64,000 bases of DNA from NCBI GenBank assembly GCA_934182605.1, contig CAKPRQ010000006.1, positions 35,948 to 99,947 of the forward strand, written 5' to 3'. The first letter of the stretch is position 1. Each line of letters starts with the position of its first letter. The position numbers were made by a program, and so were the translations under genes. Shown here piece after piece: positions 1 to 8,392 of this stretch. The stretch is from an uncultured Clostridia bacterium. Lineage in GTDB: Bacteria; Bacillota; Clostridia; TANB77; CAG-508. The notes beneath the pieces were generated by a model. The model ran no database searches. It saw only the letters and a program-made list of their open reading frames with translations, and had not been told where the DNA came from.

Positions 1-108
1 CTGACCTATATATTCATTTAAAAATCTAGGTCTTAATGAAGTTTCTATTATCTCTTCTGACTGATTTTGAAGACTTGGTTGTAAAATGTTATCTAAGTTA
101 TCTTTCAT
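1..108 (-). CDS. ruvB: Holliday junction branch-migration helicase RuvB, N-terminal 36 residues (cut by window edge)
   Basis: The 36 codons start at an ATG preceded by AAAGGA and end with SLRPRFLNEYIGQ, the conserved RuvB entry to the AAA+ domain (SLRP...IGQ). The N-terminal 23 residues are the usual variable acidic/polar tail. RuvB drives branch migration with RuvA and works with the RuvC resolvase. The rest of the gene lies to the left of the window. It is divergent in function from, and separately transcribed from, the ribosomal operon that ends upstream of it. Confidence 0.85.
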   Translation of the reverse strand, partial: MKDNLDNILQPSLQNQSEEIIETSLRPRFLNEYIGQ

Positions 109-295
109 ATTTATTCCTTTCTAAATAATAAATTTTTATTATACAAGTTTCTTTTTTTCATAACGAATTATAGTTAAAATCAAATTGATAATAAAATCAT
201 TAATGGATTAATAGATACATTTATTATCTCCTTAATATAAATCTAACATTACTTACATATTTTACTATAAAAAGCCAAAAATATCAAGGAATTTC

Positions 296-331
296 AAAAA
301 GAAAAACACCTAAAGTTTCCCTTAAGTGTTT
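296..331 (-). terminator. Rho-independent terminator of the ribosomal operon
   Basis: A 10-bp stem (AAACACTTAA pairing with TTAGGTGTTT, one G-U pair) is followed on the minus strand by a T-rich run. It lies 10 bp past the rplQ stop and closes the S10-spc-alpha transcript. The remaining bases from 109 to 295 are AT-rich, and I see no gene in them. Confidence 0.85.
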
Positions 332-340
332 CCTAAATAA

Positions 341-865
341 TTAAACTAATTGTAATATTACTTTTTCAGCTCCATCGCCAAATCTTTTACCTATTCTAAC
401 TATTTTTGTATAACCACCTATTCTTCCTTCATATTTAGGTGCTATTTCATTAAATAATTTTGATGGTAAATCTACTTTATTTCCTCCAGAATCAGATACT
501 TTATTTAATTTTCTCATTATTTTTCTTCTAGCATTTAATCTTGAAGGCATATCTTTTTGTCTTTTTTCCATTTTTTCTTCTTTAACGACTCTAAGATATT
601 CTTTACCATTTTTACTTGTTACTTTTTCTGTTTCTTTATTTCCATTAGCATCTAATTTTGCTTTTACTACTTTAACTTCTACTTCTTCAAAGTTTTTAGC
701 TTCTTTTACTGCTAAAGAAATTATACTATCAGCAATGGCTTTTACTTCTTTAGCTCTTGCTAAAGTTGTTTCTATTTTACCATGTAAAATTAAATCTGTT
801 GTTTGAGATTTAAGCATTGCTAATCTTATATCAGTCTTTCTGCCTAATTTTCTATCAGTTGCCAT
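341..865 (-). CDS. rplQ: 50S ribosomal protein L17, with an internal insertion
   Basis: L17 sits near the exit tunnel of the 50S subunit. The N-terminus has the family pattern GRKTDIRLAMLKSQTTDLI and the C-terminus ends in the usual GYTKIVRIGKRFGDGAEKVILQLV-like segment. At 174 residues it is longer than common bacterial L17 (about 115-130). The extra length is a lysine/glutamate-rich insertion at roughly residues 57-105. It is the last gene of the operon, 29 bp after rpoA, with the terminator right behind it. Confidence 0.95.
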   Translation of the reverse strand: MATDRKLGRKTDIRLAMLKSQTTDLILHGKIETTLARAKEVKAIADSIISLAVKEAKNFEEVEVKVVKAKLDANGNKETEKVTSKNGKEYLRVVKEEKMEKRQKDMPSRLNARRKIMRKLNKVSDSGGNKVDLPSKLFNEIAPKYEGRIGGYTKIVRIGKRFGDGAEKVILQLV

Positions 866-894
866 TTTATATTCACCTCTTTTTGTAATATTTT

Positions 895-1842
895 CTATTC
901 ATCTTCATCTTTAAAAGTTAATCCTAAAGATTTTACTTTATTTATAACTTCTTCTAAAGATTTTCTACCTAAATTTCTCACTTTCATTAAATGAGATTCA
1001 GTTTTATTTGTTAAGTCTTCAACTGTAAATATACCAGCTCTTTTTAAACAATTATATGATCTTACAGATAATTCTAATTCTTCTATTGGCATTTCTAAGA
1101 CACGTTCTTTCTTAGTTTCTTCTTTTTCAATCATAACTTGTGTATTTTTTGCTACTTCTGATAAATCTACAAATAATTCTAAGTGACCTGTCATTATTTT
1201 TGCAGCTAAGCTTAATGCTTCAAATGGTTTTAAACTTCCATCCGTCCATACTTCTACTGTTAATTTATCAAAATCCATCATTTGACCAACTCTAGCTGTT
1301 TCAACAGTGTAATTTACTTTTTTAACAGGTGTAAAAATTGAGTCTATTGGTAAAACATTTAATGCTTGATTTGATTTTTTATTATTCTCAGCAGTGTTAT
1401 ATCCTCTTCCTCTTTCAACTGTCATTTCTATTTTTAAAGTTTCACCTTCTGCTACTGTAGCAATATGAAGATCAGGATTTAATATTTCTACTGTTCCATC
1501 TGTAATTATATCTCCAGCTGTTACTTCTCCTTCACCTTTAAAATCAATAGTTACTATTTTTTCTTGCATATCATGAAGTTTTAATCTTACATTCTTTAAA
1601 TTTAAGATTATTTCTGGTACGTCTTCTACAACTCCTGGAATTGTTGAAAATTCATGAACTACGCCATCTATTTTTATACTTGTTATAGCTGCACCTGGTA
1701 ATGAAGAACGTAAAATTCTTCTTAAAGAATTACCTAATGTGATACCATAACCTCTTTCTAATGGTTCGCATACAAATTTTCCATAATTTTCTGCATCATT
1801 CATTATTAAGCATTCAATGTTTGGTTTTTCAAACTCTATCAT
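895..1842 (-). CDS. rpoA: DNA-directed RNA polymerase alpha subunit
   Basis: The 315-residue alpha subunit scaffolds RNA polymerase assembly and contacts promoter UP elements. The N-terminal dimerisation domain shows GYGITLGNSLRRILRSSLPG near residues 31-50. The C-terminal DNA-binding domain shows ELELSVRSYNCLKRAGI and the helix-hairpin-helix LRNLGRKSLEEV-like segment at about 250-305. Length and domain order are normal. Its place between rpsD and rplQ is the usual alpha-operon order. Confidence 0.97.
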   Translation of the reverse strand: MIEFEKPNIECLIMNDAENYGKFVCEPLERGYGITLGNSLRRILRSSLPGAAITSIKIDGVVHEFSTIPGVVEDVPEIILNLKNVRLKLHDMQEKIVTIDFKGEGEVTAGDIITDGTVEILNPDLHIATVAEGETLKIEMTVERGRGYNTAENNKKSNQALNVLPIDSIFTPVKKVNYTVETARVGQMMDFDKLTVEVWTDGSLKPFEALSLAAKIMTGHLELFVDLSEVAKNTQVMIEKEETKKERVLEMPIEELELSVRSYNCLKRAGIFTVEDLTNKTESHLMKVRNLGRKSLEEVINKVKSLGLTFKDEDE

Positions 1843-1935
1843 TATTACCCTCCTTGAAATATTAATTTTATATTAATATCCCCAATTTTAAATATCAAAT
1901 TTCTAAATTTAATTTTAAATATATAAGTATAATTA

Positions 1936-2529
1936 TTATTTTGAATATAATTCAACAATTAAATGCTCTGCTACATCATAATCAATGTCTTCTCTTGATG
2001 CTAATCTTACAATTTTACCAGACATATTTTTACCATCAACTTCTACCCAAGGTGCCATTGCTCTACCTGCACTTAATTCAATATTTTCTTTTATTGTTTT
2101 ATTGTCTTTTTTATTTTCTTTTACAGCTATAACATCACCAGCTTTTACTATGTATGATGCTATATCTACTTTTTTACCATTTACTGTAAATTGTCCATGG
2201 TTTACATATTGTCTAGCTTGTGCTCTTGTTTTTGCAAACCCCATTCTAAAAACAACATTGTCTAATCTACTTTCTAATAATGTAAGTAAATTTTCACCAG
2301 TAATACCTTTTTTGCTAGATGCTATTTCAAAGTATTTTCTAAATTGTCTTTCACCTACACCATAAATAAATTTTACTTTTTGTTTTTCTGTAAGTTGCAT
2401 TCCATACTCACTAACTTTTTTATTAGCCTTTTTTGGTTTTTTATTTGATTTTTTATCAATTCCTAAAACCATAGGTTCAATACCTAATGTTCTACATCTT
2501 TTAAGAATTGGATCTCTTTTTACTGACAT
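1936..2529 (-). CDS. rpsD: 30S ribosomal protein S4, zinc-free (C-minus) form
   Basis: S4 is a primary 16S rRNA binder that starts 30S assembly. The 197-residue protein has the S4 RNA-binding domain at about 88-150 (RLDNVVFRMGFAKTRAQARQ). The N-terminus has only one Cys (C12), so the four-Cys zinc site of the C-plus form is missing. In Bacillus S4 represses its own mRNA through a leader upstream of rpsD. Here only 33 bp separate it from rpsK, so any S4 target would have to lie elsewhere in the operon. Confidence 0.96.
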   Translation of the reverse strand: MSVKRDPILKRCRTLGIEPMVLGIDKKSNKKPKKANKKVSEYGMQLTEKQKVKFIYGVGERQFRKYFEIASSKKGITGENLLTLLESRLDNVVFRMGFAKTRAQARQYVNHGQFTVNGKKVDIASYIVKAGDVIAVKENKKDNKTIKENIELSAGRAMAPWVEVDGKNMSGKIVRLASREDIDYDVAEHLIVELYSK

Positions 2530-2562
2530 TTATTTTCACCTCTCTATTTTATAAGATATTTT

Positions 2563-2958
2563 CTACACTCTTCTTCTTTTTGGTGGTCTACAACCATTAT
2601 GTGGAATTGGTGTAACGTCTTTTATCATACTAATTTCAAGACCTGTAGCTTGTAATGATCTTATTGCAGCTTCACGTCCTGCTCCTGGTCCTTTTACATA
2701 TACTTCTACTGTTTTTAATCCATGCTCCATTGCTGCTTTAGCTGCAGTTTCAGCTGCATTTCCTGCTGCAAATGGTGTACTTTTTCTTGAACCTTTAAAT
2801 CCTAATTCGCCAGCACTAGCCCAAGATAATGTATTACCTTGTGAATCTGTTATAGTAACAATAGTATTATTAAAACTTGAATGTATATGTGCTTGACCTT
2901 TATCTATATTTTTTCTGTTTCTTCTTGAAACAGTCTTTTTTGTTACTGCTTTAGCCAT
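2563..2958 (-). CDS. rpsK: 30S ribosomal protein S11
   Basis: The 131-residue S11 lies on the 30S platform and helps shape the E-site mRNA path. It shows AHIHSSFNNTIVTITDSQGN and the C-terminal DVTPIPHNGCRPPKRRRV signature. It follows rpsM after 15 bp with a strong ribosome binding site, as in the standard alpha operon. Confidence 0.97.
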   Translation of the reverse strand: MAKAVTKKTVSRRNRKNIDKGQAHIHSSFNNTIVTITDSQGNTLSWASAGELGFKGSRKSTPFAAGNAAETAAKAAMEHGLKTVEVYVKGPGAGREAAIRSLQATGLEISMIKDVTPIPHNGCRPPKRRRV

Positions 2959-2973
2959 TATAGATTATCCTCC

Positions 2974-3345
2974 TTAAACACTCTTTTTACTTTTACTAAC
3001 TAATTTTCTAGGACCTTTTCTTGTACGGGCATTAGTTTTTGTTCTTTGTCCTCTTACAGGTAGTCCTCTTCTATGTCTTAAGCCTCTATAACATCCGATT
3101 TCTGTTAATCTTTTAATATTTAAAGCTACTTCTCTTCTTAAATCACCTTCTACTTTGTAATCTTCCATAGCTTTTCTTATTTTATTAACATCCTCATCTG
3201 ATAAATCTTTTACTCTAGTATCTGGATTAACTCCAGCCTCTGCAAGAATTTTATTTGAACTTGTTCTTCCTATACCATAAATATAAGTAAGTCCTATTTC
3301 AACTCTTTTTTCCCTAGGTAAATCTACTCCTGCTATACGAGCCAT
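2974..3345 (-). CDS. rpsM: 30S ribosomal protein S13
   Basis: S13 forms intersubunit bridges at the head of the 30S. I place the start at 3345 (MARIAGVDLP), not at an upstream ATG at 3363, because that upstream ATG overlaps the GGAGGTG ribosome binding site of the downstream start. The remaining 123 residues fit the family. The C-terminus is the usual basic tail (RTKTNARTRKGPRK). A structured 159-bp gap separates it from rpmJ upstream. Confidence 0.96.
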   Translation of the reverse strand: MARIAGVDLPREKRVEIGLTYIYGIGRTSSNKILAEAGVNPDTRVKDLSDEDVNKIRKAMEDYKVEGDLRREVALNIKRLTEIGCYRGLRHRRGLPVRGQRTKTNARTRKGPRKLVSKSKKSV

Positions 3346-3400
3346 AATTTTTAGCACCTCCATATTTTTTCTTTATTAAAAATTATTCCTGGGATTGTAA

Positions 3401-3488
3401 TCGTTTTTTACATAGAAAAAACGACAAAGAATATTTTTAAAATTTATATAAACACAATTAAATTTATCAGCCGCTACTTAATTGTGTT
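3401..3488 (-). promoter_or_regulatory. Two perfect hairpins in the rpmJ-rpsM gap (candidate operon leader)
   Basis: Stem 1 pairs 3401-3409 with 3416-3424 (9 bp, 6-nt loop). Stem 2 pairs 3451-3461 with 3478-3488 (11 bp). Both are perfect. They sit in the 159-bp gap just upstream of rpsM, whereas most gaps in this operon are about 15-45 bp. In E. coli S4 represses the alpha operon at a structured site upstream of rpsM. That this is the equivalent site is inference only. Confidence 0.4.
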
Positions 3489-3504
3489 GATATCTAAACT
3501 AAAA

Positions 3505-3618
3505 TTAACCTTGTCTTTGTTTATGTTTTGGGTTTTCACAGATTACCCTAACAACACCTTTTCTTTTAATTACTTTGCATTTTTCACACATTTTTTTTAC
3601 TGATGGTCTTACCTTCAT
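3505..3618 (-). CDS. rpmJ: 50S ribosomal protein L36
   Basis: This is a 37-codon gene whose product reads MKVRPSVKKMCEKCKVIKRK at its start, with Cys11, Cys14, Cys27 and His33 forming the zinc site of the zinc-binding L36 type. A GAGGTG ribosome binding site precedes the ATG. It lies in its normal place between infA and rpsM. Confidence 0.96.
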   Translation of the reverse strand: MKVRPSVKKMCEKCKVIKRKGVVRVICENPKHKQRQG

Positions 3619-3676
3619 CTTATTCACCTCTTATTTTATAATAATATGTTTTAATAAACATGTTTCAAGCAATACA

Positions 3677-3895
3677 TTATTTTGCTCTCCATGTTATACG
3701 ACCTTTAGTTAAATCATATGGAGAAAGTTCTAATTTTACTTTGTCTCCTGGTAATATCTTAATATAATTCATTCTTAATTTACCAGAGATATGTGCCAAT
3801 ACTTCATGTCCATTTTCTAATTTTACTTTAAACACTGTATTTGGCAAAGAGTCAGTTACTACACCTTCTACCTCTATAACATCTTCTTTAGACAT
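3677..3895 (-). CDS. infA: Translation initiation factor IF-1
   Basis: IF-1 occupies the 30S A site during initiation. Starting at 3895 (MSKEDVIEVEGVV) gives exactly the canonical 72 residues. A GGAGGTAA ribosome binding site precedes that ATG, and the 14 in-frame codons further upstream contain the binding site itself. The S1/OB-fold core (HEVLAHISGKLRMNYIKILPGD) is intact. Confidence 0.97.
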   Translation of the reverse strand: MSKEDVIEVEGVVTDSLPNTVFKVKLENGHEVLAHISGKLRMNYIKILPGDKVKLELSPYDLTKGRITWRAK

Positions 3896-3964
3896 ATTTA
3901 TTACCTCCATATTATAAAAAATTAAATATTTTTCCAATAACTATTATATTATACACTAAATTTC

Positions 3965-4732
3965 CTATAATGTCAATATTTGGGGTTCATTTTCTGTAAT
4001 TAAAACTGTATTTTCGTAATGCGCTGTTAATGTTCCATCTTCTGAAACGATTGTCCAGCCATCATCTAGTTCAAGAATACCTTCTTTTCCCATTATAACC
4101 ATGGGTTCTATTGCTAATGTCATCCCCGGCATTAATCTTATACCTTTTCCTGGTTTTCCATAATTTGGAATTCCTGGATCTTCATGCATTTCTTTCCCTA
4201 TTCCATGACCTTGAAATTCTTTTACAACAGAATATCCATGTTCTTTTACATAATTTCCTATTGTTGATGATATATCTCCTAAACGATTTCCTTTTTTAGC
4301 AAATTTAATTCCTTCGAAAAAGGCTTGTTTAGTTACTGCAACTAATTCTTGAGCTTCTTTAGATACATTTCCCACTAAATAGGTTCTTGCACAATCTCCA
4401 TGATATCCATTTTTTAAGACTACTAAGTCTATACTTACGATGTCTCCATCTTTAATTATTATCTTATCTGATGGTACTCCATGTATAAGCACATCATTTA
4501 TAGAAATACATAATGTTCCTGGAAATGGTGGCATATCTTTATAATAATTTGGATAATTTTTTTGAGCTGGAATTGCATTTTGAGATAATATATATTTTTC
4601 TGCAATTTTATCTAATTCCAGTGTTGATATTCCTGGTTTTATTGCTTTTTCTACTATTTTTTGAGTCTCATTTGCAATTCTGCAAGCTTCCTTCATTATT
4701 TCTATTTCTTTTTTAGATTTTATTGTTACCAA
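3965..4732 (-). CDS. map: Methionine aminopeptidase, type I
   Basis: It removes the initiator Met from new proteins. The 255-residue protein has the pita-bread fold with the metal ligands in context: SIDLVVLKNGYHGDCARTY (two Asp), FQGHGIGKEMHEDP (His), AIEPMV (Glu) and AHYENTVLIT (Glu). The best start is a TTG at 4732, giving MVTIKSKKEIEIM as in homologues. There is no strong ribosome binding site. A palindromic repeat fills the 254 bp between it and adk. Confidence 0.95.
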   Translation of the reverse strand: MVTIKSKKEIEIMKEACRIANETQKIVEKAIKPGISTLELDKIAEKYILSQNAIPAQKNYPNYYKDMPPFPGTLCISINDVLIHGVPSDKIIIKDGDIVSIDLVVLKNGYHGDCARTYLVGNVSKEAQELVAVTKQAFFEGIKFAKKGNRLGDISSTIGNYVKEHGYSVVKEFQGHGIGKEMHEDPGIPNYGKPGKGIRLMPGMTLAIEPMVIMGKEGILELDDGWTIVSEDGTLTAHYENTVLITENEPQILTL

Positions 4733-4796
4733 TTTAAAACACTTACTTTCTAAAAAACTTATAATTATTATTTTGTTAATTTAATAATAGTTTTTA

Positions 4797-4965
4797 AATA
4801 TAATTTTTTTAAGTAAACTATCAAATAAAACATTCACAGAATTTCTAAACATTTTCTATGGCACCCTTCCAAGGTAAACTTGAACGCTTTCCATAAAAAA
4901 TATTAAGAACTTCTAGCTCTGTTTTATTATGAATAGTTTAACTTTGCAAAAATTATATTTAAAAA
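4797..4965. repeat. Palindromic intergenic repeat, family B, copy 1 (map-adk gap)
   Basis: The region folds as one long imperfect hairpin: the arm around 4812-4861 pairs with that around 4890-4945. The centre at about 4859-4899 carries TATGGCACCCTTCCA and then CTTTCCATA. The same centre occurs in copy 2 at 30838-31012, and the right arm recurs at 51804-51846. It contains no ORF. It may be a MITE or a transcribed structured element; its function is unknown. Confidence 0.6.
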
Positions 4966-4986
4966 CATATTATAAGTAATAAATAA

Positions 4987-5656
4987 CTAATTATTTTTCT
5001 TAGCATACTCAACAAATTCATTAGCAACATCTATAGATGTTTTATGATTTTCTAAAGTAATTTGTTTTTCTACTAATACACCTGTTTCCTTATAATAATT
5101 AATTATTTCTGGACTAGTTTTTTTATAAACTTCTAATCTTTCTTTAAAAACCGCCTCATTATCATCAGGTCTTTGTATTAATTTACTTCCACATTTATCA
5201 CATATATTTTCTTTAGAAGGTTTTTTAAATTCTAAATTATATATTTCCCTACAAGAATCATTACTACAAATTCTTCTTTTTAAAATTCTATCTAAAATAA
5301 TTTGTTCTTCAACATTTAGATATAAAACATAATCTATTTTAGTATTATTTTCTTTTAAAAATTCATCTAATTTAATAGCTTGAGTTTTTGTTCTTGGATA
5401 TCCATCTAATAATGCCCCGTTTTTTACATCGTCTTTCTGTAACCTATCATATATAATTTTTATTGTTAATTCGTCAGGTACTAATAAGCCATTATTAACA
5501 TATTTGGCTAATTCTTTTCCTAACTCATTACCTTCTTTAATATATTCTCTAAATATATCTCCTGTGGAAATATGTACTAGTCCTAAATCCTTAGCCACCA
5601 TATTTCCTACAGTACCTTTACCACTTCCGTGGCGTTCCTAACATAATTATATACAT
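4987..5656 (-). CDS. adk: Adenylate kinase with a +1 frameshift inside the P-loop
   Basis: It catalyses ATP + AMP = 2 ADP and is normally essential. From the ATG at 5656 frame 0 reads MYIIMLGTP, then CGG AAG TGG TAA. Skipping the C at 5629 restores GSGKGTVGNMVAKDLG, completing the P-loop G-x-P-G-S-G-K-G-T, and the rest of the gene stays open to 4987. The LID has a Cys4 zinc site (CSNDSC and CDKCG). No other damage is visible. Either the extra C is a sequence error or the gene is read by a +1 shift at CGG. Two other genes in the window show the same event. Confidence 0.9.
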
Positions 5657-5683
5657 ATATATACTCACAATCTCTTTTCTTTA

Positions 5684-7006
5684 TTATTCTAAAAATCCTT
5701 TATAATGTCTCATAACTAATTGAGATTCTAACTGTTGAATAATTTCTATAACTACACCAACAACAATTAATATTGATGTTCCACCAAATGCTATATTTAA
5801 TCCTGTAAATTTCATGAACATAGGTAATATAGCTACTACACCTAAATATATACCTCCAAATACAGTTAATTTACTCATTACTGATGTTAAATAATCTGTT
5901 GTAGGTTTTCCAGCTCTTATTCCTGGTATGAAGCCACCATTTTTCTTAATGTTGCTTGATACTTCAGCTGGATTGAATACTGCATAAGTATAGAAAAATG
6001 TAAATCCAACTATTAATAATAAATATACTATTGCATTAGCAATTACATACCCAATAGCTACATCTGAAGATGATGTTGCTAATGAAAAATTATATAATAC
6101 ATTTAAAAATCCTGATTCTGAAGCAATATTAGGATTAAATATTTGTATTATTAAAGCAGGGAATGTCATAAATGATGAAGCAAAAATTATTGGAATAACA
6201 CCTGCCATTGCTAATTTTAATGGTATATGTGTATTTTGTCCTCCATACATTTTTCTTCCTACTACTTTTTTAGCATATTGTACAGGAATTCTTCTTTCAG
6301 CTTTTTGTACAAATACAACTGCTGCTACAAGAATTAATGCACCTACTAATATTCCTAAAGATTTTATTAATCCAACAGAATCAAAACCTGCTGTTGTAAA
6401 TAATAAGCCCCATATTGTAGTTAATAATGTTGGTAAACCTGCGATTATACCTACAAATATAATCATAGATATACCGTTACCAATACCTTTCTTAGTAATT
6501 TGTTCTCCAAGCCACATTAATATTGATGTACCAGTTACTAATGATATAATAACTGTTAACGCTGTAATAAATCCATTGTCTAAGAATATTCCACTTGCAC
6601 TATATGAAATATAAATTCCTATAGCTTCTACTGTTGCTAAAACTATTGTAACTATTTTAGTTATTTTATTTATTTTAGCTCTTCCCATTTCTCCGCCTTC
6701 TTTAGCTAACTTATCCAAAGAAGGTATTACCATTTGCAATAACTGCATTATAATCGATGCTGTAATATAAGGTGTAATAGACATTGCAAATAATGAGAAT
6801 CTTGAAAAAGCGCCCCCTGATATTAAATCTATAAGTCCTACTAGACTTTGAGAAGAATTAGCCATAGCATCTGCTAATGCTATAACATCTACACCAGGTG
6901 CTGTTATATAACAACCAATTCTAAAAACTACGATTAAAACTAATGTATATAAAAGTTTTTTTCTTACTGCTGGAGTTTTTATCGCGTTCATAATAGTTTT
7001 AAACAT
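5684..7006 (-). CDS. secY: Preprotein translocase subunit SecY
   Basis: The 440-residue SecY forms the protein-conducting channel of the Sec translocase in the membrane. About ten hydrophobic segments are visible, with the family motifs GGAFSRFSLFAMSITPYITASI, GIGNGISMIIF and the cytosolic loop GFIPGIRAGKPTTDYL. Its ATG overlaps the rplO stop by one base (TAATG), so the two genes are probably translationally coupled. Confidence 0.97.
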   Translation of the reverse strand: MFKTIMNAIKTPAVRKKLLYTLVLIVVFRIGCYITAPGVDVIALADAMANSSQSLVGLIDLISGGAFSRFSLFAMSITPYITASIIMQLLQMVIPSLDKLAKEGGEMGRAKINKITKIVTIVLATVEAIGIYISYSASGIFLDNGFITALTVIISLVTGTSILMWLGEQITKKGIGNGISMIIFVGIIAGLPTLLTTIWGLLFTTAGFDSVGLIKSLGILVGALILVAAVVFVQKAERRIPVQYAKKVVGRKMYGGQNTHIPLKLAMAGVIPIIFASSFMTFPALIIQIFNPNIASESGFLNVLYNFSLATSSSDVAIGYVIANAIVYLLLIVGFTFFYTYAVFNPAEVSSNIKKNGGFIPGIRAGKPTTDYLTSVMSKLTVFGGIYLGVVAILPMFMKFTGLNIAFGGTSILIVVGVVIEIIQQLESQLVMRHYKGFLE

Positions 7007-7443
7007 TATTTATTCACCTCAACCTTTCCTCCAGCTGCTTCAATTTTTTCTTGAGCACCTTTTGTACATTTAACAGCTTTTACTGTTAATGCTTTTTCTA
7101 TATTGCCTGTTCCTAAAATAACAATACCATCATTTATTTTAGATATAATTCCTTCTGCTAATAAAGTTTCAGCTGTTACTTCTTTTGCTTTAGATTTATT
7201 TAACATTGTTAAAGTAACTTCTGTATATGTTAAAGCATGGATATTAGTAAATCCTCTTTTTGGTAATCTTCTATATAATGGTGTTTGGCCACCTTCAAAT
7301 CCTCTTCTTACTCCACCACCTGATCTAGCCTTTTGTCCTTTTTGACCACGTCCTGAAGTTTTTCCAAGTCCTGAACTTGAACCTCTACCTACTCTTTTTC
7401 TTGATACTCTTTTTGTAGCACTTTTAATTTCGCCTAATTGCAT
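7006..7443 (-). CDS. rplO: 50S ribosomal protein L15
   Basis: The 145-residue L15 is a late-assembly 50S protein. It has the glycine/arginine-rich N-terminal extension (RVGRGSSSGLGKTSGRGQKG) and the GFEGGQTPLYRRLPKRGF motif. The next gene upstream is rpsE, only 41 bp away. The rpmD (L30) gene that normally separates them is therefore missing. Confidence 0.97.
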   Translation of the reverse strand: MQLGEIKSATKRVSRKRVGRGSSSGLGKTSGRGQKGQKARSGGGVRRGFEGGQTPLYRRLPKRGFTNIHALTYTEVTLTMLNKSKAKEVTAETLLAEGIISKINDGIVILGTGNIEKALTVKAVKCTKGAQEKIEAAGGKVEVNK

Positions 7444-7484
7444 CGTAAATTCACCTCCAATATTTAATTTTAAATTATTTTAAA

Positions 7485-7979
7485 TTATAATATATCTTCA
7501 ACTCTTTTGCCTCTTTTTTTGGCAACTTGTTCTATTGTGTTCATATTTTGTAATGCATTTATAGTAGCAAACACTACGTTTCTTGGATTATTTGTTCCAA
7601 TAACTTTAGTTTTTATATCTCTATATCCAGCTAATTCTAATACTGGTCTTACGCTACCACCTGCAATTAATCCTGAACCTTCAGCACCTGGTTTTAATAA
7701 TACAGTTGCACTACCAAATTTGCCTAAATATTCGTGAGGTATTGTTGTTCCTACAATTGGAACTTCTATTAAATTCTTTTTAGCTTCGTCTATAGCTTTT
7801 TTTATTGCATCTGGTACTTCAGCTGCTTTACCATTTCCTACACCAATATGTCCATTACCATCTCCAACTACAACTACAGCACTAAATCTAAAAGTTCTAC
7901 CACCTTTTACAACTTTTGCAACTCTATTAATTGCAACTACTTTTTCTTTTAATTCTTGAACTTCATTATTTGATTCCAT
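7485..7979 (-). CDS. rpsE: 30S ribosomal protein S5
   Basis: S5 lines the mRNA entry tunnel and affects fidelity. The 164 residues contain the double-stranded RNA binding domain (VVKGGRTFRFSAVVVVGDGN) and the C-terminal S5 domain (GTNNPRNVVFATINALQ). It starts 30 bp after the rplR stop and precedes rplO directly. Confidence 0.97.
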   Translation of the reverse strand: MESNNEVQELKEKVVAINRVAKVVKGGRTFRFSAVVVVGDGNGHIGVGNGKAAEVPDAIKKAIDEAKKNLIEVPIVGTTIPHEYLGKFGSATVLLKPGAEGSGLIAGGSVRPVLELAGYRDIKTKVIGTNNPRNVVFATINALQNMNTIEQVAKKRGKRVEDIL

Positions 7980-8009
7980 TGAATTCGAAATCCTCCTTCC
8001 TTAAATTTT

Positions 8010-8369
8010 TTAAAATTCTAAGCCTGCTTCTCTTGCAGATTCTGCTAATGCTTTAACTACTCCATGATAAATATATCCACTTCTATCAAATACTATAGTC
8101 TTTATATTTTTTTCCATTGCTCTTTTAGCAATTAAAGCACCTATTTCTTTAGCAGCAGCAACATTAGAGTGTTTTTCTTTTATCTCTTTATCTAATGTAG
8201 ATGCGCTTACTAATGTTACACCTTTTGTATCATCAATTACTTGTGCATACAAATTTGTATTACTTCTAAAAACACAAAGTCTTGGACGCTCTGTAGTACC
8301 TGATACTTTATTACGAACTCTAGCATGTCTTCTTTCTCTTTCAGACTTTCTATCTATTTTTGTAATCAT
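8010..8369 (-). CDS. rplR: 50S ribosomal protein L18
   Basis: The 119-residue L18 binds 5S rRNA together with L5. It shows RRHARVRNKVSGTTERPRL near the N-terminus and FDRSGYIYHGVVKALAESAR at the C-terminus, both typical. The gene spacing (23 bp from rplF) is standard for the spc operon. Confidence 0.97.
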   Translation of the reverse strand: MITKIDRKSERERRHARVRNKVSGTTERPRLCVFRSNTNLYAQVIDDTKGVTLVSASTLDKEIKEKHSNVAAAKEIGALIAKRAMEKNIKTIVFDRSGYIYHGVVKALAESAREAGLEF

Positions 8370-8392
8370 TTAATTTTCACCTCTTCTAAACT

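Noticed and set aside
2300..2560. S4 autoregulatory leader upstream of rpsD, as in Bacillus
   Set aside because: Only 33 bp separate rpsK from rpsD, with no strong fold.
3346..3363. Longer starts for rpsM, and likewise infA, rpsQ, rpsC, rplB, rpsJ, rpe and glyS
   Set aside because: In most cases the extra codons contain the ribosome binding site of the downstream ATG, and the shorter products match family lengths.
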